From: Candidatus Melainabacteria bacterium RIFCSPHIGHO2_02_FULL_34_12 | GTDB taxonomy: Bacteria > Cyanobacteriota > Vampirovibrionia > 2-02-FULL-35-15 | Length of the DNA: 40,599 bases | Direction: 5' to 3' | Assembly (NCBI GenBank): GCA_001784555.1 | Contig: MFRM01000019.1 | Span: forward strand, 144,603 to 185,201 | In this document: positions 1-9,402 of the stretch, in pieces | Layout: each line of letters starts with the position of its first letter | Numbering within the stretch: position 1 is the first letter of the stretch | Translations under genes and position numbers: made by a program | Notes under the pieces: model-generated | What the model saw: only the letters and a program-made list of their open reading frames with translations | Told to the model about the DNA's origin: nothing | The model's database searches: none

Positions 1-299
1 TCAATTAATGCTTCTCCTACTATGGGCGTAATATCAGCTGAGCCACCACCCATTTCACAAAAGTCCATTACCGTTTTATAAAATACTTTATCAGACATAA
101 ATTCAATTTTTCTTTCTTGAAATTGATAAGGGCAAAAAGTACATTTTGCATTACAAAGATTCGTAAACTCCAAATGAAGTACATATGGCCTTGCAATCAT
201 AAGTTCCAATGTCTTTTCAAGAGGATAAAGACTCCCGACAAAAGCATCAATTTTACGTTTTAATATTCTATAAACTTTATTAATAAAAACTTTGTTCAT
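1..299 (-). CDS. Radical SAM protein, N-terminal fragment (cut by window edge)
   Basis: The gene reads leftward from an ATG at 299 and runs off the window after about 99 codons. Near residue 55 the protein reads LEFTNLCNAKCTFCPYQ, so the cysteines have the CX3CX2C spacing that binds the radical SAM [4Fe-4S] cluster. A GGGSAD stretch follows near residue 85, in a position that fits the SAM-binding GGE-like motif. About 40 basic, helical residues precede the cluster motif. The family makes a 5'-deoxyadenosyl radical; the substrate cannot be told because the C-terminal half, including any SPASM domain, is missing. Its place downstream of glycosyltransferase genes on the same strand suggests a role in modifying the polysaccharide or its precursor, which is inference. 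Confidence 0.85.
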   Translation of the reverse strand, partial: MNKVFINKVYRILKRKIDAFVGSLYPLEKTLELMIARPYVLHLEFTNLCNAKCTFCPYQFQERKIEFMSDKVFYKTVMDFCEMGGGSADITPIVGEALI

Positions 300-372
300 G
301 GATATCCCTATATTAACCTGAGTATTAGTTCTAATATTCCCTTATAATTACACTAACAAACAAGAAGTTAAA

Positions 373-1560
373 TTAAAGCAAGGCGGCATTATTTATTACT
401 TTTTTATATGCCTTTATCATTGAATCAGCAACTCTAGAAATATCATATTTTTCTTTCACAATTTTTTTTGCATTGGTTGAAAATTCACTACATAAATTAG
501 GATTATAAAGTAACTTTTTTATGGCAATGTAAAAATCATTTACAGCTAAATTACAAACAAGACCTCCTTTAGCTTCCTGTATATCTTTATATATTCCGAC
601 TTTATTTGATATAACAACTGGTGTACCACAAGCCATAGCTTCTACAACAGCCATACCAAAATTCTCAGAATATGAAGACAAAACAAATGCTTCTGCATCC
701 ACATAGGCTGCTAATTTATCATTTCCACTTAACATTCCAGTAAATAAAACTCTTTGTAATAAGTTAAGTTCCCTAATCCTGTTTTCAATAGTATTTCTAT
801 ATCCATCATCACCACCTGCAATAACTAAAAACAACTTATTATCATCTAAAGCAAGCTTACTAAAAGACTCTATTAATAAATCCAATCCCTTTTTTGCATT
901 AATACGACCAAGAAATAAGATATATTTTTTATCTTCCAGAATAGGATATTTTATTTTAAAATCACCTGGCTTGGGTAATTGATTATATTGAGTCAAATCA
1001 ATACCACAAGGAATTACCAAAGATTTACTATCAAGATTGGTGAAATCAGCAATCTTATTTTTCTCATCATCAGTTGTATAGTGAATAGCAACTGCTCTTT
1101 TCAAATAATGTTTTGCAAAAAGGTAAAAATAAATTTTTTTTAGTTCTTTAGACTTTAAACTAATAGCTTCATTATATAGAGTTCCATGTAGAGAGATTAT
1201 ATATGGTTTTTTATTAATAAGGCTTGCTATACTACCTGCTAAAACAGGAAAATTCCAAACTGCTGAAATATGAACTAAATCATATTTTTTAACATCATTA
1301 AGAGCTGCCCAGAAAAAATGTGGTGAAAAAGTATATTGCTCATAGAAATAGTAAGGAAAATATTTTATCCTTACACCATCTATAACCGACCACCTGCTTG
1401 CATTATAATCAGTTTTATTTTCAAGCCCTGCATTAGTAGTAAAAACATCAATATTTATTCCTTTTTTAATAAGTGTTTTATTGATTAAATGTACAGCCTC
1501 AACTATTCCACCATATTTTAATGCTGGATAATAAGAAGGTATTATATGAAGAATATTCAA
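373..1560 (-). CDS. Glycosyltransferase family 4 (GT-B fold)
   Basis: A 395-aa retaining glycosyltransferase expected to act at the cytoplasmic membrane face, adding a sugar from a nucleotide-sugar donor. The N-terminal acceptor domain starts MNILHIIPSYYPALKYGG, with the usual Gly-rich loop. The C-terminal donor domain begins near residue 210 (ILFLGRINAKKGLDLLIESF) and has the E-x7-E donor-site motif in SENFGMAVVEAMACGTP. The start is TTG, not ATG: the codon at 1560 lies in a TTGA overlap with the stop of the upstream polymerase gene, implying translational coupling. The protein start matches the family well, so the TTG is credible. Donor and acceptor sugars cannot be assigned. Confidence 0.93.
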   Translation of the reverse strand: MNILHIIPSYYPALKYGGIVEAVHLINKTLIKKGINIDVFTTNAGLENKTDYNASRWSVIDGVRIKYFPYYFYEQYTFSPHFFWAALNDVKKYDLVHISAVWNFPVLAGSIASLINKKPYIISLHGTLYNEAISLKSKELKKIYFYLFAKHYLKRAVAIHYTTDDEKNKIADFTNLDSKSLVIPCGIDLTQYNQLPKPGDFKIKYPILEDKKYILFLGRINAKKGLDLLIESFSKLALDDNKLFLVIAGGDDGYRNTIENRIRELNLLQRVLFTGMLSGNDKLAAYVDAEAFVLSSYSENFGMAVVEAMACGTPVVISNKVGIYKDIQEAKGGLVCNLAVNDFYIAIKKLLYNPNLCSEFSTNAKKIVKEKYDISRVADSMIKAYKKVINNAALL

Positions 1561-2945
1561 CCAGATATGTCCTTTCCCCTAGTCTTATTTTTCTTTCTCA
1601 TAAAAGGATAAAATATTAAAATGATTACAAATAAAGTCTTAATTACACCACCGAATTGTATAGTAAATGTCCCACCTCTAACCATGTAATATAACAAGAG
1701 AGCATAAAGAATTGCTGTAAGTGTAGTCATTTTATTAAACCTACAGAAATAGCTGTAAATGATTTGATAAAACCAGCCATAAGCAAAAGCAACTAAAATT
1801 CCAAACCAACCAAAATTTATAAACATTTCTCCCACCCATGTCATATCTATTGATGTAGTAAAATCACTCGGGTGAAGGAAGCCATAATCTCTACCAAAAT
1901 CGTTCATATAAAAACTTATATCTGGTTTACCAGGCCAAAAAATTCTCGGGATTAGTGATATTAAAAAAAATAGGTACGTAAAGCCTAACTTAAAATCCCA
2001 TACATAAGGAGTGTAATTTACTATAACGCTTACTATATGAGCATAATTAAGTCTTTCCGCAAACAGATTAGTTAAAATTCCATTTAAGACATTTAAATTA
2101 AATCCACCGAATAAATCTTGATATAAGGCAAATGTTTTCGGAATATCTATATTAATATTACCTGTCAAATAAATACTTCTATAAATAGAAACAAACGGGA
2201 AAACAAAAAAAACAAAGAAAAAGATTCCAGTTGAAAGTGGTAAAACTGGTAATTTTGATTTTAACGAATAAAGGAAAATAATTAAAAGTACTGGGAAAAC
2301 TATTCTTTCTTTACTTCCTGAAGGTAATGCATAAAGAATTTCAACCGCTAACATTACTAGAGAACTTAATAAATAATTAATTCCCTTTTTCTTCATCCAT
2401 TCTACAAAACATAGATTTAACGCAACGATCGGAAAAATACTGCCATTACCTATAATTTGCGAAATCAATTTAAATTTTGGAATTGTGATTATCGGGTTAA
2501 CGTCTACTTCAGTATGGTAGTATGCACCTGCTGAAAAAAGGATTATTCTGGATATCCAACCAACAAAAAGTAAAATTAGAAGTAACAACGGCATATTCTT
2601 AATATTCAACTCATAAGCACTTAAAGATGGAATCTTTTTACACAATACCGTAGTTAAATTTTTAATCGTGGGATTAAAGTATGAGCTATAATAACCAAGT
2701 AAAAAAAACACAATTACTAAATCAATAAACACTAAACCTGTATTCAATTCTTCAAGACCAATATCAGTATTATCAAGCAATGACGGATCGATAATCATAT
2801 AAATACTTGACAATCCAAATTCAAAAAAATAAATTATTGATAAAATCAATGCTGGATTATATAATCTAAATTCCTTGTCTTTAATCAATACAATAATAAT
2901 CGGCAATAACAAAAAAAGTATTTTTAAAAAAATATAGAGTTGCAT
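1557..2945 (-). CDS. Wzy-like O-antigen / oligosaccharide repeat-unit polymerase
   Basis: A 462-aa, very hydrophobic protein with roughly 11-12 membrane segments beginning at residue 4. It has the PSGSKERIVFPVLL segment near residues 208-221, a signature of the oligosaccharide repeat-unit polymerase family, and a long non-membrane loop at about 260-340 where Wzy proteins hold acceptor-binding residues. It would join lipid-linked repeat units at the periplasmic face after flipping. Wzy sequences are poorly conserved, so the call rests on topology, the GSKER motif and its place between glycosyltransferases and a Wzx-like flippase. The stop overlaps the TTG start of the next gene by 4 bases. No paired ligase (WaaL-like) was seen. 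Confidence 0.85.
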   Translation of the reverse strand: MQLYIFLKILFLLLPIIIVLIKDKEFRLYNPALILSIIYFFEFGLSSIYMIIDPSLLDNTDIGLEELNTGLVFIDLVIVFFLLGYYSSYFNPTIKNLTTVLCKKIPSLSAYELNIKNMPLLLLILLFVGWISRIILFSAGAYYHTEVDVNPIITIPKFKLISQIIGNGSIFPIVALNLCFVEWMKKKGINYLLSSLVMLAVEILYALPSGSKERIVFPVLLIIFLYSLKSKLPVLPLSTGIFFFVFFVFPFVSIYRSIYLTGNINIDIPKTFALYQDLFGGFNLNVLNGILTNLFAERLNYAHIVSVIVNYTPYVWDFKLGFTYLFFLISLIPRIFWPGKPDISFYMNDFGRDYGFLHPSDFTTSIDMTWVGEMFINFGWFGILVAFAYGWFYQIIYSYFCRFNKMTTLTAILYALLLYYMVRGGTFTIQFGGVIKTLFVIILIFYPFMRKKNKTRGKDISG

Positions 2946-3025
2946 ATTTGTTTTCTAGTTAATAATTCTTATGTATTTTCAATGAATCATTTTATTACTT
3001 TGAACTAAGTATAAAACTTAAAAAG

Positions 3026-4225
3026 CTATTTTTGATAGAGTATAGTAAAAAAAATCGATATGACTTTATTGGCAAAATCATCCCAGGAATATCCATTTTC
3101 TATTCTTTTCCTTGCAGAATCACTCATTATCTCCCGTTCCTCTAAGTTTTCATATAAAAATAATAGTTTTTCTTTAATTACTTCTATGTCACGAATAGGG
3201 ATGATAAATCCATCTTGTCCGTCTCGTACTATATCTCCCCCACCAGAATTTATCGTACAAATTACAGGCAGCCCACAAGCCATAGCTTGTGGTATTACCA
3301 TTGGAAGTCCCTCTTCTATAGAAGGAATGCAGAAAACATCACACTGTGAATAAAACCACGGTAAGCTTGATTGGGGCTGTTTCCCTTTTAAAACTATATT
3401 TTCAGCACTGTTGTTTTTTAAGAAACAACTCATGTCCTGACTTATATTCCCAACAAGCCAAAGTTCTGACTTTGGGATTTTTAACTGCTTAAACGCTTTG
3501 ATTAGATATTGAATACCTTTTCTTAAAGAGATTCCGCCACAATAAATCACTCTAAATATTTTATCTTCTTTAGGCAACTGTTTAAATAATTCTAAATTTG
3601 TTCCGAATGGAACCTGGATTATTTTTTTTGAGTCAATTCCATAATCAATGTATGTCTGAGCTGAAAATCTTGAAGGAGTAATTATATAATCACATTCCCC
3701 GTATTCCAGGAGTTCCTTTTGAACAATACGTTCGTCAACCAGGTTTATTTTTATATTATGCATTCCACATTCTTCTTCTAAAATCTTTTTTTGAAACTGT
3801 ATATGAGTCGAGCCTCTTTCAACAATTGTTTTTGCACCCAAGGATTTTGCTTTTCTTATGGTATTTAACGCACATGCAGACCAAGCAATTACAATATCAG
3901 CCGTATCAAGATTATTACTAGCCCAATTATCAAACATTTCCAATGCATAGAAATTCCAATTATAAATGCTTCTAATAAAGGGGATACGATTTATGCCATG
4001 GCTAAATAAAGCCGGGATAATATTAGTACTAACTTTGTTTAAACTGATTTCTTCCGCATCATTTCTGAGGGACCGGAAGAATTTAGACTTTTTACTATAG
4101 TAAGTAGTGATTAACTTGTGTAAGTATCCTCTTTTATCAAGCTGCTGAGCAAATTGAAAAGCCCAAAATTTAGACAAACAAGATATTATTACTTTCATGC
4201 TGGATGTGTTCTTATACTTTCCCAT
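3026..4225 (-). CDS. Glycosyltransferase family 4
   Basis: A GT-B enzyme of up to 399 aa. The conserved protein core begins MKVIISCLSKFWAFQFAQQL at residue 10, so the ATG at 4198 is a serious alternative start; neither start has a strong ribosome site. The donor domain includes IYCGGISLRKGIQYLIKAF (near 230) and the segment EEGLPMVIPQAMACGLPVI, where the second Glu of the usual E-x7-E donor motif is Gln, a variation also seen in some GT4 subfamilies. It follows the Wzx-like gene by 21 bases on the same strand, so it belongs to the polysaccharide operon. The sugar transferred is unknown. Confidence 0.92.
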   Translation of the reverse strand: MGKYKNTSSMKVIISCLSKFWAFQFAQQLDKRGYLHKLITTYYSKKSKFFRSLRNDAEEISLNKVSTNIIPALFSHGINRIPFIRSIYNWNFYALEMFDNWASNNLDTADIVIAWSACALNTIRKAKSLGAKTIVERGSTHIQFQKKILEEECGMHNIKINLVDERIVQKELLEYGECDYIITPSRFSAQTYIDYGIDSKKIIQVPFGTNLELFKQLPKEDKIFRVIYCGGISLRKGIQYLIKAFKQLKIPKSELWLVGNISQDMSCFLKNNSAENIVLKGKQPQSSLPWFYSQCDVFCIPSIEEGLPMVIPQAMACGLPVICTINSGGGDIVRDGQDGFIIPIRDIEVIKEKLLFLYENLEEREIMSDSARKRIENGYSWDDFANKVISIFFTILYQK

Positions 4226-4246
4226 AATTACTCTAAGCCTTATCGT

Positions 4247-5770
4247 CTAGAATTTGATTTGATGTTTAAAAATCTGCTTGAAATTATTTAACAATAATTG
4301 CTTTTCTTCATTCGTGATAAATAAAAGCCATTCGATTATTATAATTACCATAAACGCTGTTATACCAAAAAATATTGTACAATTAGCCGGGCAATATTTA
4401 GCAATCATTATAGATAAGAACAAAACAAAGATAGAAGATAAAAATAAAATAAAAAACTTGTCTGCTCTTTCCTTGATTACAGTACTTAACCAAAATGTTT
4501 GAATCAAAACATAGATAAAATATGAAAAGACCCAGCTAATCACATAACCATTTAAATTATATTTTGGGACAAGAGTTAATAACCCGGAAAGAAATAAAAT
4601 TAAATATATTATTCTAAATAAAAGACTCAACCACATCTTATTCATTGCCACCATGGCTTTATCATTTACTTCATTAAGTGGGATTAAAATTGTTCCAGCT
4701 AAAAGTATTACCCCGCTAAACCAAAATTTCTCATAAGATTGACCAAAACACAATAAAATTAGCGGGTGAACCATTAATATAATCACTGTTATTAATGGAA
4801 AGGTAATAACCCACAAAAGTCTTTGATTTAATTCTAAAACTCGCCTAAATATTTTTATTTCCCTCGTGTGATATATGTCTGTAAACAAAGGAACAAAAAA
4901 AACAGTTATTAAAGCCGGCAAATATAATACCCAAGCTCTTAAATTATTAATTATCGTTAAACCACCCACACTAGAAGGACCACCTCCAAAAATAGTCAAA
5001 ATTAAAATTGAAACCCAGCTCAAAGGTTGCTCCATTAATTTGCCTATATAAGCCGGTGCACCAAAGTCAAAAAGCACCGGACGAGCTAAGGCTCCAATCT
5101 CATTAAAAGAAATATTAATTGCATATTTTTTTATTTCTGCCAGTACTTGAAAAAATAAAAGAAAGAATTGGATCATTGCTGAAATAGTACTGGCTATGAC
5201 AAGACCAAATAACAATTGAGGATTACTCATTAAAAGTGCAATTAATATTAACGGAAGATTTAACATACTCATGATTGAAGTAATAATCATTAAAGATTTA
5301 AAGCTCTGCATGCCGGCTAAAATCAGTTCAACAAAGTTGTTCACACACATCAGAATAAGCCATATCAATGAAAGTCTAAGTAGCCCTGATAATTCCGGCA
5401 TTTTATATATGACATTGGAAATATATGATATCGAGCACCAATACGCACAAACACCCAGACAAATCATCACTGTCAATGCAATCAACAATAAACCTATTAT
5501 TTTTCCAGCAACATCCTGCTCTTTTATATAATATTGTGCAACCATTTTTGAAGCTGTTAGCCCCAAGCCAGAAGCAATAAGAGTATTAAACAAGCCCAAA
5601 GTAGCCAAAATAATAGTATAAATTCCTAATAAATTACTACCTAAAAATCTTGCGAATAATATGGCAGTAATGAATCCACTTGCTCTTCCAATTATTGACG
5701 CTAAAGTAGTCCATGAAATAGCATGAATAAATTTAGAACTTATAGATTCAATCCTTTGAAATTCTGCCAT
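4247..5770 (-). CDS. Wzx-like polysaccharide flippase (MOP superfamily)
   Basis: A 507-aa integral membrane protein with about 12-14 predicted segments. Its N-terminus reads SWTTLASIIGRASGFITAILFARFLGSNLLGIYTI, typical of the polysaccharide-transport branch of the multidrug/oligosaccharidyl-lipid/polysaccharide exporters. It would flip undecaprenyl-linked repeat units across the inner membrane. Pairing with the Wzy-like polymerase downstream in the same strand run supports a Wzx/Wzy-dependent pathway. It lies 21 bases after the upstream glycosyltransferase and 21 bases before the next. A lipid-II flippase of the same superfamily is less likely because of the neighbours. Confidence 0.92.
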   Translation of the reverse strand: MAEFQRIESISSKFIHAISWTTLASIIGRASGFITAILFARFLGSNLLGIYTIILATLGLFNTLIASGLGLTASKMVAQYYIKEQDVAGKIIGLLLIALTVMICLGVCAYWCSISYISNVIYKMPELSGLLRLSLIWLILMCVNNFVELILAGMQSFKSLMIITSIMSMLNLPLILIALLMSNPQLLFGLVIASTISAMIQFFLLFFQVLAEIKKYAINISFNEIGALARPVLFDFGAPAYIGKLMEQPLSWVSILILTIFGGGPSSVGGLTIINNLRAWVLYLPALITVFFVPLFTDIYHTREIKIFRRVLELNQRLLWVITFPLITVIILMVHPLILLCFGQSYEKFWFSGVILLAGTILIPLNEVNDKAMVAMNKMWLSLLFRIIYLILFLSGLLTLVPKYNLNGYVISWVFSYFIYVLIQTFWLSTVIKERADKFFILFLSSIFVLFLSIMIAKYCPANCTIFFGITAFMVIIIIEWLLFITNEEKQLLLNNFKQIFKHQIKF

Positions 5771-5791
5771 TATTTTTCCTTTATAGGTTTA

Positions 5792-6973
5792 TCAACTGCA
5801 ATCACCAATTACATTTTTAATTTTTTTCAATAATGGCTCAAACTGGGTTTCATAATTTAATTCAGATAAATGTATTTTTCGTGCATTATCTCTCATTTTC
5901 TGTAGAAGAGCCGGCTGTTCAAGCAAATGACGAATTGTTTTACCAATTACTTCAGGAGAATCACTTTCAAATGTTAAACCTATTTCATGGCGTTTAATAA
6001 TCTCATCAACAAATATCATCTCTTTAGGAGCAATAACTGGTATACCACAAGCAATATAATCATAAAGTTTTGTTGGTCCCCAATATTTCATTCCTTCTTT
6101 TTTTATTTTATATAAGATCAAACCAATATCTGCAGAAACGGTATATCCTAAAAGTTCTTCCCTTGTTGGAAGATATGGTACTAATATCACTCTGTCAAGG
6201 AAACCTTCTTGCTGAACAACGTTCCTGCAAAGCTCTATTTGCCGATTAGCAATTAGCCCTAATAAAACTAAAACTGAATTATCAGGCCAATATTTTATAG
6301 AACGAACCGCTGGACGTAGATTAACCCCGCTGCCCACTGGACCTCTGTGAATTATTATTTGTTTTCCGGAGTCTTTAATTTTTTGCATTTCATATGACAT
6401 TTTAGGAATATTAATAAGTTTACAAGTACAATTTTCAACAATAATTACCTCTTTCTTTATTTTCAGTTTTGCATCATCCAGGAATAACTTTGCATTATAG
6501 GGATCTGTGAAACTTAATACATCAGCACTGCGAACAACATTTAATTCTAAACATTTAGCAAAATAACTAAAATAGTTTTTGGGGATTTCACTTAACAAAA
6601 CAGGATCACTCTGATGATAAAAAATAGGTATATTTCTAAAGGGTCTGCTTGCAAGCCATCCTGCAATATATGCATTAGTGTCATATAAAAAAAGGATGGA
6701 AGGTTTTTCTCTTCTTATTAAAATAAACAATTTTAATATAAACGACAAAAAGCTAAAAAGTTTTTTATAAAATGGCATATTATACTTGCTCATTTCACAA
6801 TGAGGTCCAATCTTAAATAAAGAAACATTCGACGGATATTTATAATTAAAATTTCCAACGTCTCTTGCTACAACAATAACTCTAAATTCATTTGACAAAA
6901 GATCAATTGAATCTGTTAATGGTGATATATGTTCAGGATTACTGTAAAACCCGACTAGAACTGACGGTAACAT
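5792..6973 (-). CDS. Glycosyltransferase (GT4-like, GT-B)
   Basis: A 393-aa GT-B type protein. The N-terminal domain begins MLPSVLVGFYSNPEHISPL and contains the acceptor-side segment LFLYDTNAYIAGWLA. The donor half includes IIIHRGPVGSGVNLRPAV near residue 210 and, near 300, KYWGPTKLYDYIACGIPVIA, which takes the place of the classical E-x7-E region; the K-L-Y-D-Y-x-A-x-G-x-P form is common in a GT4 subgroup. It is the first gene of the leftward run that continues with the flippase, a glycosyltransferase and the polymerase, so its promoter should lie in 6974-7148, shared with the divergent methyltransferase gene. Its substrate is not predictable. Confidence 0.88.
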   Translation of the reverse strand: MLPSVLVGFYSNPEHISPLTDSIDLLSNEFRVIVVARDVGNFNYKYPSNVSLFKIGPHCEMSKYNMPFYKKLFSFLSFILKLFILIRREKPSILFLYDTNAYIAGWLASRPFRNIPIFYHQSDPVLLSEIPKNYFSYFAKCLELNVVRSADVLSFTDPYNAKLFLDDAKLKIKKEVIIVENCTCKLINIPKMSYEMQKIKDSGKQIIIHRGPVGSGVNLRPAVRSIKYWPDNSVLVLLGLIANRQIELCRNVVQQEGFLDRVILVPYLPTREELLGYTVSADIGLILYKIKKEGMKYWGPTKLYDYIACGIPVIAPKEMIFVDEIIKRHEIGLTFESDSPEVIGKTIRHLLEQPALLQKMRDNARKIHLSELNYETQFEPLLKKIKNVIGDCS

Positions 6974-7148
6974 ATCTGTTATATTCCCTACCTGCCGACC
7001 AAGTTAGCTCCAAAATAATAACTTTAGTATAATTTACCAAATATACTTATAGCAGATTTGAAAGCATTAAATAAAACAGGTTCTTCAATCAAACAAAATA
7101 TAAACGAAACTAAAAAGAAAATTAGAAATCCTGTAGAATTTACCTGTA

Positions 7149-8408
7149 ATGGACTTAATTGAGACAAAAAGCTGCCGGATATGTGGTTCTACTTCACTTA
7201 CAAACGTAATTGATTTAGGGGAACAATACTTACAAGGTTCTTTCGTAAAGCCAGGCAAAAAAATGCCACCTCTGCAAAAGTTTCCTACAATATTGGTTCG
7301 TTGTAATCCTGAACTTGATAAAAAAGCATGTGGACTTCTTCAATTAAAACATTCCGTACCCCCTCAAATTTTATATTCAGTATATTGGTATCGTTCAGGC
7401 ACAAACAATACTATGCGGAAACACTTGCAAAATCTTACAAAGGAGGCAGTTTCTTTGATAGCCAAATCAAATGCACAAGTACTGGATATTGGTTGTAATG
7501 ATGGCACACTCTTAAACTTTTATCCCGATAGTTTTAAGAAGTTTGGCATTGATCCATCTGACATTGCACAGGAAATAAAAGAAAATATTACTGTTATTCA
7601 TGATGTATTTCCCTCAAATAAATCAAAAAGTCAATTACAATCTAATTCTTTTGACATCATTACTTCTATTGCCATGTTTTATGATCTTAAAGACCCTGTT
7701 GATTTTACGAAAAATATTAAATCTATCCTTACAAAGGACGGTATATGGATTTTTGAAATGTCATATATGCCACTTATGTTAAAGCTTGGTTCTTACGACA
7801 CCATCTGCCATGAGCACTTAGAATATTACAGTCTTTCAGCCATAGAGTACATTTTAAACAAATCAGATATGAAACTTATCAACGTTTCACTTAACACCAT
7901 TAATGGCGGAAGTATGCGTTGCTATGCTTCTCATTTAGAAAATAATCTTTTTGAAAAAGCTGAATTTAAAAAAAATATACATGACTTACAGAGGAAAGAG
8001 GCTGATTTAGAACTCACTAAAGACAAACCATATAAGGTCTTTAGCGAAAAGGTTATTAAACATAAAAGAGAACTTAAATCATTGCTTGTAAAACTTAAAC
8101 AAGACGGGAAAAGAATTCATCTGTATGGAGCTTCTACAAAAGGAAACACAATATTACAATGGTGTGAAATAGACCATAAAATTGTTGATGTAGCAGCTGA
8201 ACGTAACCCTGAGAAATTTGGAGCTCATACCCTTGGCACTAATATACCGATCATTAGCGAGGAAGAATCACGAGCTTTAAATCCTGATTACTATCTGGTT
8301 TTACCATGGCATTTTAAAGAAGAGATTTTAGAGCGTGAAAAGGAAACTTTAAAAAAAGGTATTGGCTTTATATTCCCTTTGCCAGAAATAGAAATTATTA
8401 AAAAATAA
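7149..8408 (+). CDS. Sugar C-methyltransferase-type SAM enzyme
   Basis: A 419-aa, three-part protein. The N-terminal zinc-binding module has CRICGS at residues 9-14 and a second Cys pair near residues 52-61. The SAM-binding Rossmann domain has motif I VLDIGCNDGTLL near residue 114. A C-terminal domain (HLYGASTKGNTILQ near 326, then AAERNPEKFGAHTLGTNIPI) matches the Methyltransf_13/class I/Methyltransf_14 layout of NDP-hexose C-3 methyltransferases such as TylC3 and NovU. It would put a C-methyl branch on an NDP-keto-sugar, fitting a cluster that also makes a 4-keto-6-deoxy sugar with Gmd. It stands alone on the plus strand, divergent from the glycosyltransferase at 5792-6973. Confidence 0.9.
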   Translation: MDLIETKSCRICGSTSLTNVIDLGEQYLQGSFVKPGKKMPPLQKFPTILVRCNPELDKKACGLLQLKHSVPPQILYSVYWYRSGTNNTMRKHLQNLTKEAVSLIAKSNAQVLDIGCNDGTLLNFYPDSFKKFGIDPSDIAQEIKENITVIHDVFPSNKSKSQLQSNSFDIITSIAMFYDLKDPVDFTKNIKSILTKDGIWIFEMSYMPLMLKLGSYDTICHEHLEYYSLSAIEYILNKSDMKLINVSLNTINGGSMRCYASHLENNLFEKAEFKKNIHDLQRKEADLELTKDKPYKVFSEKVIKHKRELKSLLVKLKQDGKRIHLYGASTKGNTILQWCEIDHKIVDVAAERNPEKFGAHTLGTNIPIISEEESRALNPDYYLVLPWHFKEEILEREKETLKKGIGFIFPLPEIEIIKK

Positions 8409-8571
8409 GATTTTATTGCGCCCGAGCGAAAAACTCGGGAGCCTGCTCCCGGAGATGTGAGCGAGTAGCAACAAAACGCCTCCTTACTAACGCCTCCCGA
8501 TGCCCATGGCTCAAATCGGCGAAAAACTCTGTGAGCTTGTTCCAGAGATAGTTGATTTGAAGGGAGGCGTT
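8409..8571. repeat. Palindromic dispersed element with two diverged direct copies
   Basis: A GC-richer block fills the gap between two convergent methyltransferase genes. Outer arms AAAACGCCTCC (8473-8483) and GGAGGCGTTTT (8563-8573) are exact reverse complements, and the right arm overlaps the stop of the leftward gene. A further CGCCTCCC lies at 8491. Two ~36-base direct copies, both starting GCGAAAAACTC (near 8425 and 8519), can each fold into a hairpin; the first contains GGGAGC-ct-GCTCCC. The copies differ at scattered sites but keep the pattern. It could act as a terminator for both genes. Confidence 0.65.
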
Positions 8572-9276
8572 TTATTGTTTCTTTTGTAATAAAAAAAATA
8601 AAAAAGTATAGTGAAAATTATTAAACGTAACGCATGGCTCATTACAATCAGGAATAACTAACGGTACCTCGTTAAATCCAAATTTAAAAGCAATTGAAAG
8701 ACATTCTTTAATTTCCTTTGGTATAAAAACTTTCATAGGAGCGCCAAAAACCTTAAATCTCTCCGTTTCCAGCTTCTCATGCCAATAATCAGTAGTAGTT
8801 AAGAGAAAGCCACCAGGCTTTAAGATTCGATTCATTTCTTTAAAATAATCATTAAATGGTACACCATGTTCAATTACAGATAAGCTTGTAACGGCACTGA
8901 AATAGTTATCAGGATATCCTGAAGAGCAAAGATTTCCTCCTTTTAATTTTATTGGTGAATATCCATACAAAATTCTAAAATCCCTACGATGCAAAGCAGT
9001 CATAAAAATTCTATTAAACCACTCCCTAAAACCAATTCTTAAATCAATTCCATACAGATTTGAATAATTTTGATTTAAAAGAGCTTCCAATACAGGACTT
9101 CCGGAAGCTCCTACATCTAAAATATTTTCTGATTTATCTATATTCTCACGGATAATATTTAAAAAATGGAATAAATCCCAGTTTTTCTGAGGCTGGTGAT
9201 GTAACGGTATGCCTGCTTTTTGTAATTCCAACACGCATTTTCCTACTTCATCCCATGTTGTAAGAACTTTAATCAT
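8572..9276 (-). CDS. Class I SAM-dependent methyltransferase
   Basis: A 234-aa protein with a Methyltransf_11-like fold. Motif I is ENILDVGASGSPVLEAL near residue 51, an acidic residue follows in LYGIDLRIG, and VIEHGVPFNDYFKEMNRILKPGGFLLTTTDYW near 135-165 is the usual post-motif region. It has no zinc module, unlike the neighbour at 7149-8408. It may methylate a sugar or terminal residue of the polysaccharide. It is transcribed leftward, divergent from the oxidoreductase gene at 9403, and its stop codon falls inside the palindromic element at 8409-8573. Confidence 0.88.
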   Translation of the reverse strand: MIKVLTTWDEVGKCVLELQKAGIPLHHQPQKNWDLFHFLNIIRENIDKSENILDVGASGSPVLEALLNQNYSNLYGIDLRIGFREWFNRIFMTALHRRDFRILYGYSPIKLKGGNLCSSGYPDNYFSAVTSLSVIEHGVPFNDYFKEMNRILKPGGFLLTTTDYWHEKLETERFKVFGAPMKVFIPKEIKECLSIAFKFGFNEVPLVIPDCNEPCVTFNNFHYTFLFFLLQKKQ

Positions 9277-9402
9277 AGTTGTTTATAACGCAAATATATT
9301 TTCATATATTCTGACTCCATCTTAAATCAAAAAGATAATGTAAAATTAGAAACCATGAGCATAGCAAGGTTTTCACATTTATAGTACCCTTTAAAACATA
9401 AA

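Noticed and set aside
3060-3353. Open frame of 97 codons on the plus strand inside a glycosyltransferase gene
   Set aside because: It is antisense to a clear GT4 donor domain, has no ribosome site and no recognisable protein pattern.
7028-7033. TATAAT box in the divergent gap upstream of the C-methyltransferase gene
   Set aside because: It lies about 120 bases from the start and has no matching -35 hexamer; such boxes are frequent by chance in AT-rich DNA.
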